The position numbers and the translations under genes were made by a program. The notes below the pieces were generated by a model. The model was not told where the DNA came from, made no database searches, and saw only the letters and a list, made by a program, of their open reading frames with translations. This document shows, piece after piece, positions 11,535-24,528 of a stretch of 64,000 bases of DNA. Origin of the DNA: Lathyrus oleraceus (lineage: Eukaryota; Streptophyta; Magnoliopsida; Fabales; Fabaceae); NCBI RefSeq assembly GCF_024323335.1, contig NC_066585.1, forward strand, positions 183,910,294 through 183,974,293, given 5' to 3'. The stretch's first letter is position 1; each line of letters starts with the position of its first letter.

Positions 11535-13057
11535 ATGGAAAGAGCTATAAGCAAAGCTGAATGTGCGACTTCAAATTTGCATGAATGGAAAGGGCCTCCA
11601 TGCATGAGCCTGTACAGGCGCATGGAGGGCCCAATTCCACATGGCTTGGCAAGCTGAGATCATGAATGAATGAAATGGACGTGCAATTTAGGTGTAATCA
11701 GCTCATGCATGGCAATTGAATCAAGTTTTCAAAAATGCACCTAATTCTTCATGTCTTCGAAAATGATGCTTCCAAACTCCAAATGCAACCTTATGAGTAA
11801 TGGTTAGAAAGCTTGTTGCATAAGGAAAAAATGATATGTTGATCAAAACTCCAATTGGGCCTTGGAAATTCGTGAAATTTGAGCTTGAAGTGTAGGGTGC
11901 AAAGCATGCATATGTGAAGTTTCCAAATCTGGCCAATGTTCAAGCCCTTCTGTTTCAATGATTCAAGCTCCAAATGATAAAATCTTCAACATGAAAGTTG
12001 TAGAGATTTTCAAGACAATCAATTTGGACTTAAATGTTGCATCATTTGGATTTTTAATGAATAAGTTATGGGCACTTGAAGTTGGACTTTTTCACATTTC
12101 AATGCATTTGGCCCAAAGTGACCTATAATGTTTTGCATTATCACATGTATTTCTTTTGAGATTTTGCAATTTTGCTAAACATAACATTTGAAGTAGACAC
12201 ACTAAGATTTCCAATGCATTAAGTCTCACTTCAAAATCATGAAAAATGAATGAGTTATGTTCTTGGGAAGTTGACCCAAAATTAGGGTTTCAGTCAAAAT
12301 GACCTATACTGTTTTGGAATGGATGATGACCTTCCAAGCTTCAAATTAAATTTTTATGAACATGAAAGTTGTTCATATTGTCCTTAAGAACATTGTTTAT
12401 CTTGGGGTCATCTCCATTTGACTAACACATAAAAAGTTAGGGCTCAGTGCATTTCAAAATAGTCAAATGAATTGACTGATCAACTTCTCAAGTCCACAAC
12501 TCATATCTTGATGAGTTGATGATTGAGGGCACTCAAACAAGTTCAAATATTCATGAAATGATGAATTAAAGAACTTCCCTTGAATGTATTTGACCATGGG
12601 TTGAGGTTGCTTAATGAGCAAGGCATTGTTGATGATCAGATGAATTAGGGTTTCCTTGGGAAACAAACTTCAAACCCCTTGACTTGCTTTGATCAAAATG
12701 ATGAATTGAGATACTTGGGAGGCATATTTGATGGATGAGAGCTTTGGGAACCATTACCATGCTTGCTTTCATCTTCTCTTGACCATATCATTGCACAAAG
12801 GATCTCCTAGAAGCTTTTTGACCTTGTGACTGCTCAAGCTACAAATGTTAGTGATATATTTTTGTGCTTTTGGTTAGTAGATAAAAATGACAAAAGCAAT
12901 GATATACAATTCAATCATGCTTGGTGATCTCAAACCACTCACAAGAGAGATCCCACCCAAAGGCAAAGGGAACCAAGATACTTATGATCCTTAAGGCTAT
13001 GCAAATGCAATGTTTTGATGCCATGAGGGATATTAGGGCCAAAATTAGGGTCTTACA

Positions 13058-15940
13058 GATGCCCCTATTTAAGGTCATTCTATCCGGAGAAGTGAAGGTT
13101 GAAATCTTCGTCTCGACGAGGTAGAATGGGCTTAAATAATAACAAAGAGACGAATTTTGGTCCCTAAGAGACCTCATGATGCAAATGTATGTATGCAAAA
13201 GGGTAATACTTTGTGGGGATATGTGTCCGCAAAGAAGAAAAGAAATCCGGAGAAACTGGCAATCCATTTGGCTAATTCACTCCATGGGACAGAGACTCTG
13301 GGACTCTTATAGGGATAGAAAAGGAGATAAAATGCGTGAGCAGGTCACGACTTAGAACTTGCTAAGACACGAGAGAGATTCCATGAAAATAAATCAATGG
13401 AAGGACTCGAGCTAACTCAGAGATGCATGTATTGGGGAATATGCCAATACAGCGGAATTATCCACAAAGGATACCTCGGATAAAAAATTCGGACTCAGAC
13501 TGGGGGAATCCCACAAGGAATTTTGCTGGTGAAATATCCAAACAGGACTCCTCTGGGGGAAGCACCAGGATGAGGTATTACCGGTTACTGGGTAATAAGC
13601 TCAAGGAGACATGTGATCGAAACACCGGTATAAAGGTGAGAGATCAACACGCTCGGGGAGAATGAATATCTAAGACCGGTATAAAGGTGAGAGATATCAA
13701 ACATCCGAAAACATCTGAGGAAAACCTAACAAGGTATACTTCAACTCAGGAAGGTCTGACTCCATAGGGGGACAAAAAGTCATAATAGGGAGCAGAAGGG
13801 AAGGAACACCAGGGATACCGGTTACTGGGCATATAAAAGGTGACCAACCAAGGCGTGAATTGGGGAATATTCCTAAGACACTCATCATCCAATAAGAGGG
13901 CTAAAAAGCAAACTCGATTACAGGATGGGCATTCGATTCCACTAAAGGGGATACAAATCTTACTCGACCGGGAAAGAACAGAAGACTTCGACCAAAGAGT
14001 GCATGAGATATATTATCTATTACCGTCAAAACATAGATAACATACTCGCATGGAAGATTATCCACAACCGGTTACTGGGTTAATAAAGGATAAATCGACC
14101 GAAAAGAAAGGATATCGGGGATACCGAAAACCAGGTATAAAATGATAGCCAATCAAAGGGAGAAACGATCATTACCGTCAAACGGTAAATGAAAGATGAC
14201 TCGCTGGGGATACATTGACAAAGGCAATGACCCGGGAGATATATCACCGGTTACCGGGAGATATACTCAAAAAGAGTGAAGGACTATCAATACCGAATAT
14301 TGGATAAAGATAACCGTCAAGGGGGATTACATCTACCAGATACTGGGTAGAAAACCACGGAAGAGTAACCGTCATTGATTAGGATGAACGAAAATAAGGT
14401 TAACTCTACAATGGGATAAAAATCGGGTTTATGACTACCGGTATAAAGGTAGAAAACCAACAGACTCCGCGCGTGGAAAAGATGGATAATTACTGGTTAT
14501 TGAGCAATCATTCATCTGAACTACAGGGAATCGCAGGAAAAAGAGACGAGAAGCCGATCTAGGACCAAACTAGAGAGGCACGATGAAACAAGACTTGTCT
14601 CTATGAGGATATAACTCAATGGGGAATTCCATCCCAATATATGTGTTGGGAGGAAACAGAAACAACTATCATCCACGAGGACATAACTCGGTGGGGACTA
14701 TGGAAGAAAGGATAAACACTTCCTGCTTATGTGGCTGACTCTATATGGGGAGATCAGACACAAACATCTGCTTTGGGGAAACATTACCAACCAGCAGGAG
14801 ATAACAAACAAAGATATATGGCAAAGAATGCAACATGAATATCTGAATGTTAAAATTATGCATATATGCATGGTTTATGTATGATGAATGCTGACAAACA
14901 ACCATTTCTAACACAACCAGGTTCAATGAACGATGAACAAACATCCGATACTACATCTCAAGAGAGAAAGCCAGGCCCAGTGGAAAAATATCCAATCTGA
15001 TGAGGGGCAAGAGATACCAGGAAATAAAGATCTCTGCAGGGTAATGAATATCAGCCATTCCAACTGGGGACAGGATCATCGCACAGATGAACTCCGTCAT
15101 AGAAGCAACTCTACCGGGGGGAATTATCAGAGGAGTGGATGGATCTCTGGGGAACAACCATCAATCAGAAACATCCAGAGATCACCAAATATTGCCATAC
15201 CAAAGAGATCACATCTGCTGAAGAGGAAGGAGGGCTGAATATCTTTACCAAACACCTTGCTCGGGAGAAAAACCACAAAAGGCTCTGGAGGAAGAGGACA
15301 CAAGCATGCCAAGAATATGAACAAATGTCTTACCCTGTTGAGAATCATACCATCTTCGGGAGAGCACTGAAGACATCCCCAGTGTCCTTTTATCATTGTG
15401 AATGCTCACTTTGTTTAAAAATAAGTTAGGAAAAATTTAAAACAATGATATTTCTCAATTAAAACATGCAAAATATTTGTTGAATGAAAAACAAATAAGA
15501 GTGTAAATAATGGGTAAAGGCTCAAATTTATTTGATGGAATGGTAGTCTGCAAATGGCAAGGCTCCATAGATCTTTACAAATTTGAAATTGGTGATATAT
15601 ATTGGAAAAGGGCTACATTGAACATAATGACCATTTCTCCACCAATTCTGAATCCGATGTATTTGAAGCTTCAGTTGATAATGACTGAGCGAGAAGCTCT
15701 GACAGATGACATTCTGTGGAACAAAGTCTTGTTAGGATGCAGTTACTTGCCAAACTCCTAATTTTTGCCTAGATTTCCCCAGGGTGAGGTACTCAATCTA
15801 GCGGGATATATATTCATTTTTTTTATGTCTCTAACTTTTGCCTGGATCACCCTTTCGGGTTTTCAATCCACCGAGACGCTCATTTTTGCCTAAGCCGCCC
15901 TTTCGGGTTTTCAACTTAGCGAGCTATTATGTTTTTATTT
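13058..15940 (-). other. 3' UTR of element B with repeat modules and polypurine tract
   Basis: There is no credible gene between the integrase stop and the LTR. On the + strand the region repeats ACCGGTTACTGGGTAAT-like and ACCGGTATAAAGGTGAGAGA-like modules (for example 13580, 13624, 13676, 13815, 14069, 14244). These are the reverse complement of the CCCAGTAACCGGTAGTTG modules in the C and E 3' UTRs. The polypurine tract AAATAGGGGCATC (complement of 13058-13070) directly precedes the LTR and would prime plus-strand DNA synthesis. Repeat-rich 3' UTRs are known for Ogre. Confidence 0.85.
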
Positions 15941-17249
15941 TTAGGCGAAGTATTTCTTGATTGCATCTGAATTCACAGGACGAGCGAAATCCTCCCCATC
16001 CATAGTTGTAAGTATTAAAGCACCGCCTGAAAAGGCTTTCTTAACAACATATGAACCTTCATAGTTTGGAGTCCACTTGCCCCTGGAATCGGGTGCGAAA
16101 GACAACTTTCTTGAGCACAAGGTCACCCTCTCGGAACGCACGAGGCTTAACCTTCTTATCAAAGGATTTCTTCATCCTTTGCTGATATAACTAACCATGG
16201 CACATGGCAGTCAATCTCTTCTCTTCAATCAAATTCAGCTAGTCATAACGACTCTGAACCCATTCAGCATCAGCCAACTTGGCTTCCATCAAGATTCTCA
16301 TTGATGGGATCTCCACCTCTACTGGGAGCACAACCTCCATGCCATAAACAAGAGAGAAAGGGGTTTCCCCTGTTGAAGTGAGGACAAATGTACGATATCT
16401 ATGCAAAGCAAATGACAGCATCTCATGCCATTCCTTATACGTAACAACCATCTTCTGGATAATCTTCTTGATGTTCTTATTGGCAGCTTCAACAACCCCA
16501 TTCATCTTGGGTCTGTAGGGAGAAGAATTATGATATGAGATCTTGAACTCGCTACACAACTCTTTCATCATCTTGTTGTTCAAGTTAGATCCATTGTCAG
16601 TAATGATCTTATCTGGCACACCATAACGACATACGAGTTGATTCTTGATAAACTTCACGACCACCTGCCTGGTCACATTAGCATACGATGTCGCTTTAAC
16701 CCACTTGGTGAAGTAATCAATTGCTACGAGAATAAATCTGTGACCGTTGGACGCTTTCGGCTCTATCATGCCGATCATGTCAATTCCCCACATGGAGAAA
16801 GGCCATGGTGATGAATTCACATTCAGAAGTGTCGGGGGAATATGAATCTTATCCGCATAAATCTGACACTTGTGGCATTTCTTCACATATTTGCAGCAGT
16901 CAAACTCCATTATCAGCCAATAGTAGTATGCTCTCAACATCTTTCTAGCCATGGCATGTCCATTGGAATGAGTACCAAATGAACCCTCATGGACCTCAGT
17001 CATTAACAGGTCTGCTTCGTGTCTATCCACGCATCTGAGCAGAACCATGTCAAAATTCCTCTTATAAAGCACATCGCCATTGAGGTAGAAACTGCCTGAC
17101 AATCTCCTCAAAGTCTTCCTATCTTTCACAGATGCCCCAGGCGGGTACATCTGGCATTGAAGAAAACACTTAATATCATAATACCATGGCTTATCATCTT
17201 GCACCTCCTCTACTGCAAATACATGGGCTGGTCTGTCCAAGCGTATCAC
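15941..17249 (-). pseudogene. Element B integrase
   Basis: The zinc-binding HHCC domain is seen as H-x6-H (HEGSFGTH) and CHKC 30 residues later. The catalytic core has D in WGIDMIG, D in ITDNGSN and E in VVEAANK; the last two are separated by 35 residues, the DD35E pattern. The C-terminal region (GKWTPNYEGSYVVKKAF to KKYFA) is at 15941-16100. Breaks: a stop at 16239-16241 and a frameshift between there and 16162. All catalytic residues are present, so decay here is limited to the region between core and C-terminus. Integrase inserts the double-stranded cDNA into chromosomes. It lies downstream of aRNH, the order of the Tat lineage. Confidence 0.92.
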
Positions 17250-19223
17250 AGTGATATTAGGAACTTCATTCTAAAGTCTGACCACAATCATCGAAGCAAG
17301 TGTAGCAAGAGCATCTGCCATCCGATTCTCATCTCGAGGAATATGATGGAAGTCAACCTCAGTAAAGAATGTTGAAATCCTCCTCGCATAATCTCTATAT
17401 GGGATGAGGCCAGGCTGATTCGTCTCCCATTCACCCTTAATCTGATTAACAACAAGGGCCGAATCACCATAAACATCGAGATGCTTGATCCTAAGATCAA
17501 TACACACTTCCAATCCCATTATGCAGGCCTCATACTCAGCCATATTATTCGTGCATTTGAAAGTTAGCCTTGCTGTAAAAGGAAAATGTGTGCCCTGAGG
17601 AGTAATAATCACTGCCCCAAGTGGTAAGCCAAAATACTACCTTTAATCTCCTTCTGAGCTCGATACTCAATATCATACTCGGATAGCAACATCGACCAAC
17701 GGGCAATCCTCCCAGTTAAAGCAGGCTTCTCAAAGATATACTTGATTGGATCCATTTTGGATATCAACCAAGTCGTATGATTCAACATATACTGGCGTAA
17801 GCGCTTAGCAGCCCAAGCCAAAACACAACATGTCTTCTCAAGCATTGAGTATCGAGACTCACAATCAGTGAACTTCTTACTCGGGTAGTAGATAACATAC
17901 TCTTTCTTCCCTGATTCGTCTTGCTGACCAATGACACAACCCATTGAGTCTTCAAGAACTGTCAGATACATAATCAACGGTCTCCCTTCCACAGGCGGAG
18001 ACAGAATCGGAGGCTCAGACAAATGCTCTTTAATACTGTCAAAGGCCTTTTGGGAATCCTCGGTCCAATCATGAGACTGATCTTTCCGAAGGAGCTTGAA
18101 TATTGGCGCATATGTGGCAGTCATGTGGGATATAAATCTGGAAATATAATTCAAGCGGCCAAGAAAACCTCGGACTTGCTTCTCAGTTTTGGGCGCAGGC
18201 ATCTCTTATATTGCTTTGACCTTTGCAGGATCAACCTCAATACCTCTTTCGCTGACAATAAAGCCCAATAACTTTCCGGAACGGACTCCAAATGTACACT
18301 TGTTAGGATTCAAACAAAGCTTATACTGCCTCAAGCGCTGAAAAAGCTTCAACAAGTGTTCTACATGTTCAACTTCCGTTCTTGACTTTGCAATCATATC
18401 ATCAACATATACTTCGATCTCCTTGTGCATCATATCATGAAACAAGGTAGTCATAGCTCGTTGATACGTGGCTCCGGCGTTCTTCAAACCGAAGGGCATC
18501 ACTCGATAACAGAATATTCCCTAAGGTGTGACGAATGTTGTCTTCTCCATATCCTCGGGTGCCATTTTAATCTGATTATATTTGGAAAATCCGTCCATAA
18601 ATGAGAAGACATTGAATTTAGCTGTATTATCTACCAACATATCAATATGTGGTAAAGGGAAATCATCTTTTGGACTAGCTTTATTCAAGTCTCTATAGTC
18701 CACACACATTCGGACTTTTCCATCTTTCTTAGGCATGGGCACAATATTGGCCACCCATTGAGGATATGTAGAAGTCACCCGAAACCCCGCATCAATTTGC
18801 TTCTGAACTTCCTCTTTGATCTTCACTGCCATATCGGGATGAGTTCTTCTGAGCTTCTGCTTCACAGGCGTGCACTCAGGCTTCAAAGGTAAGAAATATT
18901 GCACAATATCTGTATCCAAACCAGGCATGTCTTCATATGACCAGGCAAAGACATCAACATACTCTCGTAGCAACTCATTCAACCCCTTCTTAACAGACTC
19001 TTCCAGGAGTGCCCCAATCTTCACTTCTCGCACACAATCTTCAGACCCCAAGTTGACTGTTTCCAGATTCTCAAGATGCGGCTGAATGACCTTCTCTTCA
19101 TGCTCAAGTAGACGGGTAATCTCGTCAGGAATCTCTTCAACATCATCTTCTTCCGCCTCAAATACAGGAAATTCAAAGTTGGGAGATGGTGTTGGATCAT
19201 TATGTTCAATGGGTTTGATCATC
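17250..19223 (-). pseudogene. Element B RT, RNase H and damaged aRNH
   Basis: Exon 2 starts MIKPIEHNDP at 19222. RT motifs: VDYRDLNKAS, FSFMDGFS, MPFGLKNAG, YVDD (18398-18409). The classical RNase H follows, then the region leading into aRNH. One frame runs to 17620 with stops at 18521-18523 and 18206-18208. At 17619-17622 about 176 bp present in A (2161-2336) is missing; the junction shares the bases ccaa, so it looks like a microhomology deletion. It removes the first acidic residue of aRNH (FDGA in A) and shifts the frame. The rest of aRNH (AEYEA, YGDS) continues at 17271-17612 and ends in a stop at 17271-17273. Confidence 0.9.
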
Positions 19224-19487
19224 CTGCATAATGATTTTGGATATAAAAGATTTTAGAATTCAAACAAGGCAAATCATTATGCAGATGAAAAGATTGATTC
19301 TATTCTTATTTTTAGGGTTTTATGTGATCACCAATTTCATGCAAAAAGCAAAAAGGGAAAATAATTGGAAAAACAAACATTTAACATGAATTTATTGAAT
19401 GAAAATATCATTGTATTTATGCACCAACAATTTCATCACTTCTCCTTTTGGCATGGGAGAAGGGTTTTCAAACACAATGAACATTAC
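19224..19487 (-). other. Ogre intron of element B (264 bp)
   Basis: GT at 19487-19486 and AG at 19225-19224, in the same sequence context as the intron of A. Splicing joins HKSK to MIKP in frame. It is 13 bp longer than the A copy because of small indels. Confidence 0.87.
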
Positions 19488-21022
19488 TTTGACTTATGGA
19501 TAACTGTCAGAATATCAACAGCGACCCAATTATTGCAGATCCCTCCAGGGATGATGAAGTTGCCAGAATCCTCTTCATCCTCTTCTAGAATGGCAGCAGC
19601 CTGTTCATCTTGACCAGTGTGGATGAATCCACCACTCTTGAACAATCCTTGCTTGTTGAAGACACCAGAAGAGTAGCCTATGCCAGCTCGAGATTTGTTG
19701 TCTTCAACCTTGATCATTTGCCCTAATCCGGTAGTTGCACCATGCTCAATGGCCAACTTCTCATCTTTATAGGCTCGGCAATAGATAAAGCTTGGAACGG
19801 CGTTCCAACTTCATCCTTAGCATCTATATAAGAGAAGGAAGACAAATGGCTAACCAGGAGAGCCCTTTCTCCCCCTACCACCACCAGTTTCTTGTTTTTC
19901 ACAAATTTCAGTTTCTTGTGTAGGGTGGATGTCACGGCGCCTGCCTCGTGAATCCATGGTCTGCCTAAGAGACAGCTATACGATGGGTTAATGTCCATAA
20001 CCTGGAAGGTAATCTGGAAATCACTTGGTCCAATTTTGACTGGGAGATAAACCTCTCCAATCACAGTTTTACGCGACCCATCGAAAGCTTTCACAACTAC
20101 TCCACTCTGCCTCACGAGAGGCCCCTGATATGATAACTTTGCAAGAGTGGACTTCGGCAATACATTCAATGATGACCCAGTGTCCACCAGCACATTGGAC
20201 ACGACGTCATCTTTGCAACTCATAGATATGTGTAATGCCAAGTTGTGGTCTCTTCCCTCCTCGGGGAGATCAGCATCACAAAAGCTCAAATTGTTACAAG
20301 CGGTAATGTTTGCAACAATACTGTCGAATTGTTCAATTGTGACATCGTGATCTACATACGCCAAATCCAACACCTTCTGCAGAGCTTCTCGGTGTGGTTC
20401 TGAATTCATCAGCAATGATAGTATAGAAATTTTGGATGGCGTTTGTAGAAGCTGATCTACAATGTTGTACTCACTTCTCTTGATGAGCCTTAGAATCTCA
20501 TCATAGTCTTCTTTCGTATTGCCACTCGGGTCAACAAAAGCAGGAGTTCTCAACGTAGAGGTAGGTTTAGCAACAAGTGCCGGATTCGGAGCGTTCACAG
20601 CATTCCCAATCGGGCGTTCAGCATAATCAGCAGTATCATTCCTTCGAGCATTAGCTTGCGGCTTTGGAGGAGCCGAGAAAACACGCTGACGTCGGCGATA
20701 TTAACAATATATGAAGAGGGCAGGGGAACCTCTTTCCCATTCTCCAATGCTATAGCATTGTAGCGATAGGGGACCGCCTTCTTAGAAGAATACGGTACAG
20801 GGTCGGCTGGCTTAATGGTCAAAGCAGGAGAAGCCTTCTGCTTCTACCATCATACTTGATGATAACAGGCTTGGGTATTCGGAATACTGGAGAAATAACG
20901 TTGACCTCATCAGCATCTTCGTCAACATTTCTGTTTTGAAGGATCTCAATGACTCCCTCGTCCATCATTTCTTGAACATCTTTGCGCACCTGGCGACAAC
21001 CTCTCTAATTAACAGAACAGAC
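19488..21022 (-). pseudogene. Element B protease region
   Basis: The aspartic protease active site VLVDTGSS (DTG at 20176-20184) and LLGRPWIH motif are intact. The surrounding frame is broken three times compared with A: an indel near 20843, another near 20600-20700, and a deletion of about 30 bp near 19765 after the ALSIAEPIK segment. The last piece (19484-19756) leads to the intron donor. The enzyme would mature Gag-Pol. It lies between gag and the intron, as in A. Confidence 0.9.
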
Positions 21023-22866
21023 TCAGCATTTATCGTGGTCATGCTCATAATGGCTATAATCACATAGAAATCTATGCATCTCGACCAGAGATTGTCGAAT
21101 ATGACTGACGTATTTGACTTTGTACTTGCCAGGGCAGCCCTGGACCATGTTGACAGATTTCCCATGCTCAGGCAATGGGTTCTTCTTCACGTTAGGACCT
21201 ACGTCCTCGAAACACAGAATGCCACACCTCACAAGGTCTTGAACCTTGGTCTTCAAAGGGTAGCAATTCTCCACGTCATGTCCGGGAGCACCAGAATGGT
21301 ATACGCAGTGAAGCTCAGGCTTGTACCACCACTAAGGGTTAGTAGGTATAGCCGGTGGGTCTCGTGGTGTAATTAACTTCCTCTCTATCAAAGAGGGATA
21401 TAATTCTACATACGTCATCGGAATAGAATCGAAGGTGACCCTTTTCCTCTCGTAACTGGTGCTGGTATTGTTGTTGTTTCGAGGCTGGTAGGCCTGCTGT
21501 TGCGGACGGTGTTGTTGTTGTTGATATTGCGGATGTTGTTGCTGATTATTATGATGTTGAAATTGCTGATTATCTCTGAAGACAGGTGCTATATGAGCCA
21601 CCTGGTGCTGATTACCGGTAGGACGCGCGGTCTTCCTCCTCATAGAGGGTCTTCTTGGTTTAACATGGGAGGTCACAGCATGTGGCTCACCATCTTTCTT
21701 CTTCCCAAACGTCTCATACCGTTTGGTAGAAGAGCCTTCTTCTCTGGTCAGACGCCCTTCCCTGACCCCTCTTCCAATCGCATCCCCATGTTCACCATCT
21801 CGGTGAAGTCAGAAGGAGCGTTGGCAATCATCCGCTCGTAATAAAAAGAACTCAAGGTCTTTAAAAAGATCTTGGTCATCTCTTTCTCTTCCAGCGGGGG
21901 CACTATCTGTGTTGCTAACTCTCGCCACCTCTGGGCGTACTCTTTGAATGTTTCCTTGTCCTTCTGGGACATGACCCTCAATTGATCGCTATCGGGAGCC
22001 ATATCCATATTGTATTTGTACTGCTTGACGAAGGCCTCGCCAAGGTCGTTGAAGGATCGGATGTTCGCACTGTCCAAGCCCATATACCAACGCATGGCAG
22101 TACCAGACAAACTGTCCTGTAAGTAGTGGATGAGCAATTGGTCGTTGTCAGTCTGAGTCGACATTTTCCTGGCATACATGACCAGGTGGTTGAGAGGGCA
22201 AGTATTTCCCTTGTATTTTTCAAAATCAGGGACCTTGAACTTCATAGGGATCTTCACATTAGGAACCAAGAAGAGTTCGGCAGCAGACTTGCCAAAAAGA
22301 TCCTTTCCTCTAAGAGTTTTCAATTCCTTGCGGAGTTCAAAGAACTGATCGTTCATAGCGTCCATCTTCTCATAGACATCTGGGCCCTCAGACGGCTCAG
22401 AATGATAGATGGTGTCGTCTACTCTGGGCATAGTATGCACGATAGGAGGAGGAACAACAAGGACCCGGCTAGATGCCGACAGAGAAGTAAAAGTAGGTGT
22501 AGGGCCCTCAGGCATGAAATTAGGAGGCATCCCCCACGGGAATCCGGCTGGCATGGCCGTTGTAGCAAAGTGTGCGCTGGCCGCAGGCACAGTTGAAGAG
22601 ACGATCTCAGAGATGACTGTCCTCTGGGGAGGAGTTGAAGGCGTCGGAGAAGACTGGCTCTGGGCAGCCATGAATGATTCCATCAGGGCAGTCAGTCTGG
22701 CTACTTCTTCTTTCAGCTCGCGGTTCTCTTGTTCCAAATGATCCATCAGTCTCGATTTGTTGGCTCTGGTGTAGTACCGGTGAGTCAGCTTGTCTTCAAA
22801 ATAAATGAAGAACACAGAGTTAGACGATAGAACAAGAAGCCTGGAGCAAAACCTGCTTATGCACAT
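21023..22866 (-). pseudogene. Element B gag
   Basis: Starts at the ATG at 22866 (MCISRFCSR), the same start as in A. A 371-codon frame covers the coiled coil (LEQENRELKEE), linker and Gag core (FKVPDFEKYKG to MGMRLEEG). A single-base loss in a run of C near 21770 compared with A shifts the frame. The Q/H-rich part and zinc-knuckle-like CVYHSGAPGHDVENC follow at 21023-21676 in one frame, with stops at 21332-21334 and 21023-21025. The protein would form particles and bind RNA. The 210 bp between gag and ORF1 (22867-23076) shows no feature. Confidence 0.9.
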
Positions 22867-23076
22867 GATGCATGCAATGCTTGTGCATATGATTTGTTTT
22901 TATTTATCAGAGGAACTTTTAGAGTTCTATTTTCAAATATTGGATATATTAAACATTTATCACATATGGAAATACAATATCAATAGTATCTGGAAAATAT
23001 TTTTACATCAAAGAAGTGCAACATTGGTAACCAAATATAATACAAGAGATAAGGAAAATGATCATCCTATGGATCC

Positions 23077-24528
23077 CTAGAAACAATAATCTAAAGCTCG
23101 AGAGACTGGAAGATAAGATGCACGAAGCCTCTTCACCTCCTCCTCATAGGCTGCCTCCATATCTGCCTTCTCCTTGGAAAGTCGATCGTACTTCCTCTTC
23201 CAAAATTTGGAAGACTGAGGAAGTAGAGAAGTCCATGCATCATCAGGATCATCAATAACCTGATGCTCGAGAAACTCAATCAAAGCATCCTTCTCCTTGA
23301 TCTGCTGAAGCAACTCCTCTCGTTCACAGATCCAAGCACGTGAACGGTCTTCGTCTCTCAACTCCTCTACTCCTTGGTCAGGGAGGGTTGAAGGCTCAAC
23401 CACTACCAAAGGTGTAGGTCTCAGATACTCATAAGGCATGAGGTATTCGGAAGCTCTCCTCCTAACCCAAGAAGTATAAGGCTCCAAAGCGATACAATTC
23501 TTTGGACCTAGCTCCTTCCTTCCTTTCCTATGGATCTTGCGCCAAGCACGGACCATCCTGCCCTTCAAGCCTTGGGGATCTTTACCCTCCTGAAAGAACA
23601 CACCCTCTAACAGAATGTTATTGGGTTTGTCCTTTAGGGGGAACCCAAGCTGCCGACGTGCCAAAACAGGGTTGTAGTTAATCCCACCACATGTACCAAG
23701 AAGAGGCACATTGGAGAATTCACCATAAGAGTCGATAATTTGCACACCATCATACACACGATTGTACCAAAAGATATCATCATTAGTGAGAGACATAAGT
23801 CTCGTGGACCACCGTAGACATCCTTTGTTCTCCTTGAAGGCGACCGTCAGTGGCAAGTGAGAAATAAACCACTTGTACAACAGAGGCAAACAACACACAA
23901 TGGTACCACCACCCTTTGCATTCCTCATATGCAAAGAAAAGTAAGTGTCACCCAACAGAGTCGGAACGGGATTAAGAGTAGAGAAAATCCTAATAGCGTT
24001 CACGTCCACAAACTTGTCGATGTTGGGGAATAACACTAGCCCATAGATGAGAAGCACAAATATGGCTTCAAAGGCGTCCTCACTCATGGCATTCCCATAC
24101 ATAGCAGCTTGAGCAATGAGGAACTCAGAAGGGAGACCTTGAATTCCACCTTTGGTGGTCATATGCGCACCAACCAGAGATTCATCTATATGCAACATGT
24201 CAGCTATCTCTTGAGAATTAGGAATACTCTATAAGCCATTGAACGACAACTAGTCTAGAATAGGTATACCCACAAGGTAGCCATACTCCTCAAGCGTGGG
24301 TAAAAGCTGAAAATCCGGAAATGTGAAGCAACGGTACAAGGGATCATAAAACTGCCCCAATACACTCATTAATCCTTCGTCCACTTGAGTAGTCATAACA
24401 GATAGAAGCTTCCCAAAACGAGCCTTGAAACCAAAGGGATCTAGTACATAGGATGTCAAATTCCTTAACTCTTTCAAGTCTGGTTGTCTGAAACTGTACT
24501 TCTTTTTATTCCTTCTTTGTCTTTCCAT
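23077..24528 (-). pseudogene. Element B ORF1 (Ogre-specific upstream ORF)
   Basis: The start is chosen at the ATG at 24528 (MERQRRNKKKYSFRQ); the frame upstream of it looks non-coding. One frame of 484 codons, including the terminal stop, runs to the stop after RALDYCF, interrupted by two in-frame stops at 24250-24252 and 24229-24231. The central part (ADMLHIDESL to YKWFISHLP) resembles the globular ORF1 domain of legume Ogre elements, whose function is unknown. The last 110 residues are a charged coiled coil (EREELLQQIKEKDALIEF, KEKADMEAAYEEEVKRL). There is no membrane segment or signal peptide. An ORF before gag is a hallmark of Ogre. I would not assign a function. Confidence 0.85.

Larger units (their letters stand above)
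1490..13057 (-). mobile_element. Ogre-like retrotransposon A (3' end lost to insertion of X)
   Basis: Family 1 Ogre/Tat element read on the - strand. Order from high to low coordinates: 5' LTR 8165-13057 (shared with B), primer-binding-site remnant at 8150-8158, ORF1 remnant, gag, protease, intron, RT, RNase H, aRNH and the first part of integrase. The integrase is cut at 1490 by LTR X. Compared with B it lacks about 2 kb between the primer binding site and the last 110 codons of ORF1. It shares its only visible LTR with B, so the two form a tandem. Its coding region has fewer breaks than that of B. Confidence 0.9.
8165..13057 (-). repeat. Family 1 LTR (4893 bp), 3' LTR of B and 5' LTR of A
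   Basis: On the - strand it starts TGTAAGACCCTAATTTTGG (13057) and ends CCCCGCTACA (8165). On the 13057 side lies a polypurine tract and 3' UTR (element B). On the 8165 side lie six bases and a primer-binding-site remnant (element A). It contains no gene; the ORFs in it are chance. Recognisable parts: a U3 of about 1.5 kb with a repeated GACCTATA motif (12118, 12299), a TATA box at 11526-11534, a (GAA)n run near 10056-10079, an AT-rich stretch at 10200-10760, and the conserved leader motifs at 8221-8580. It is nearly 600 bp longer than the B 5' LTR, which has a deletion. Confidence 0.92.
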
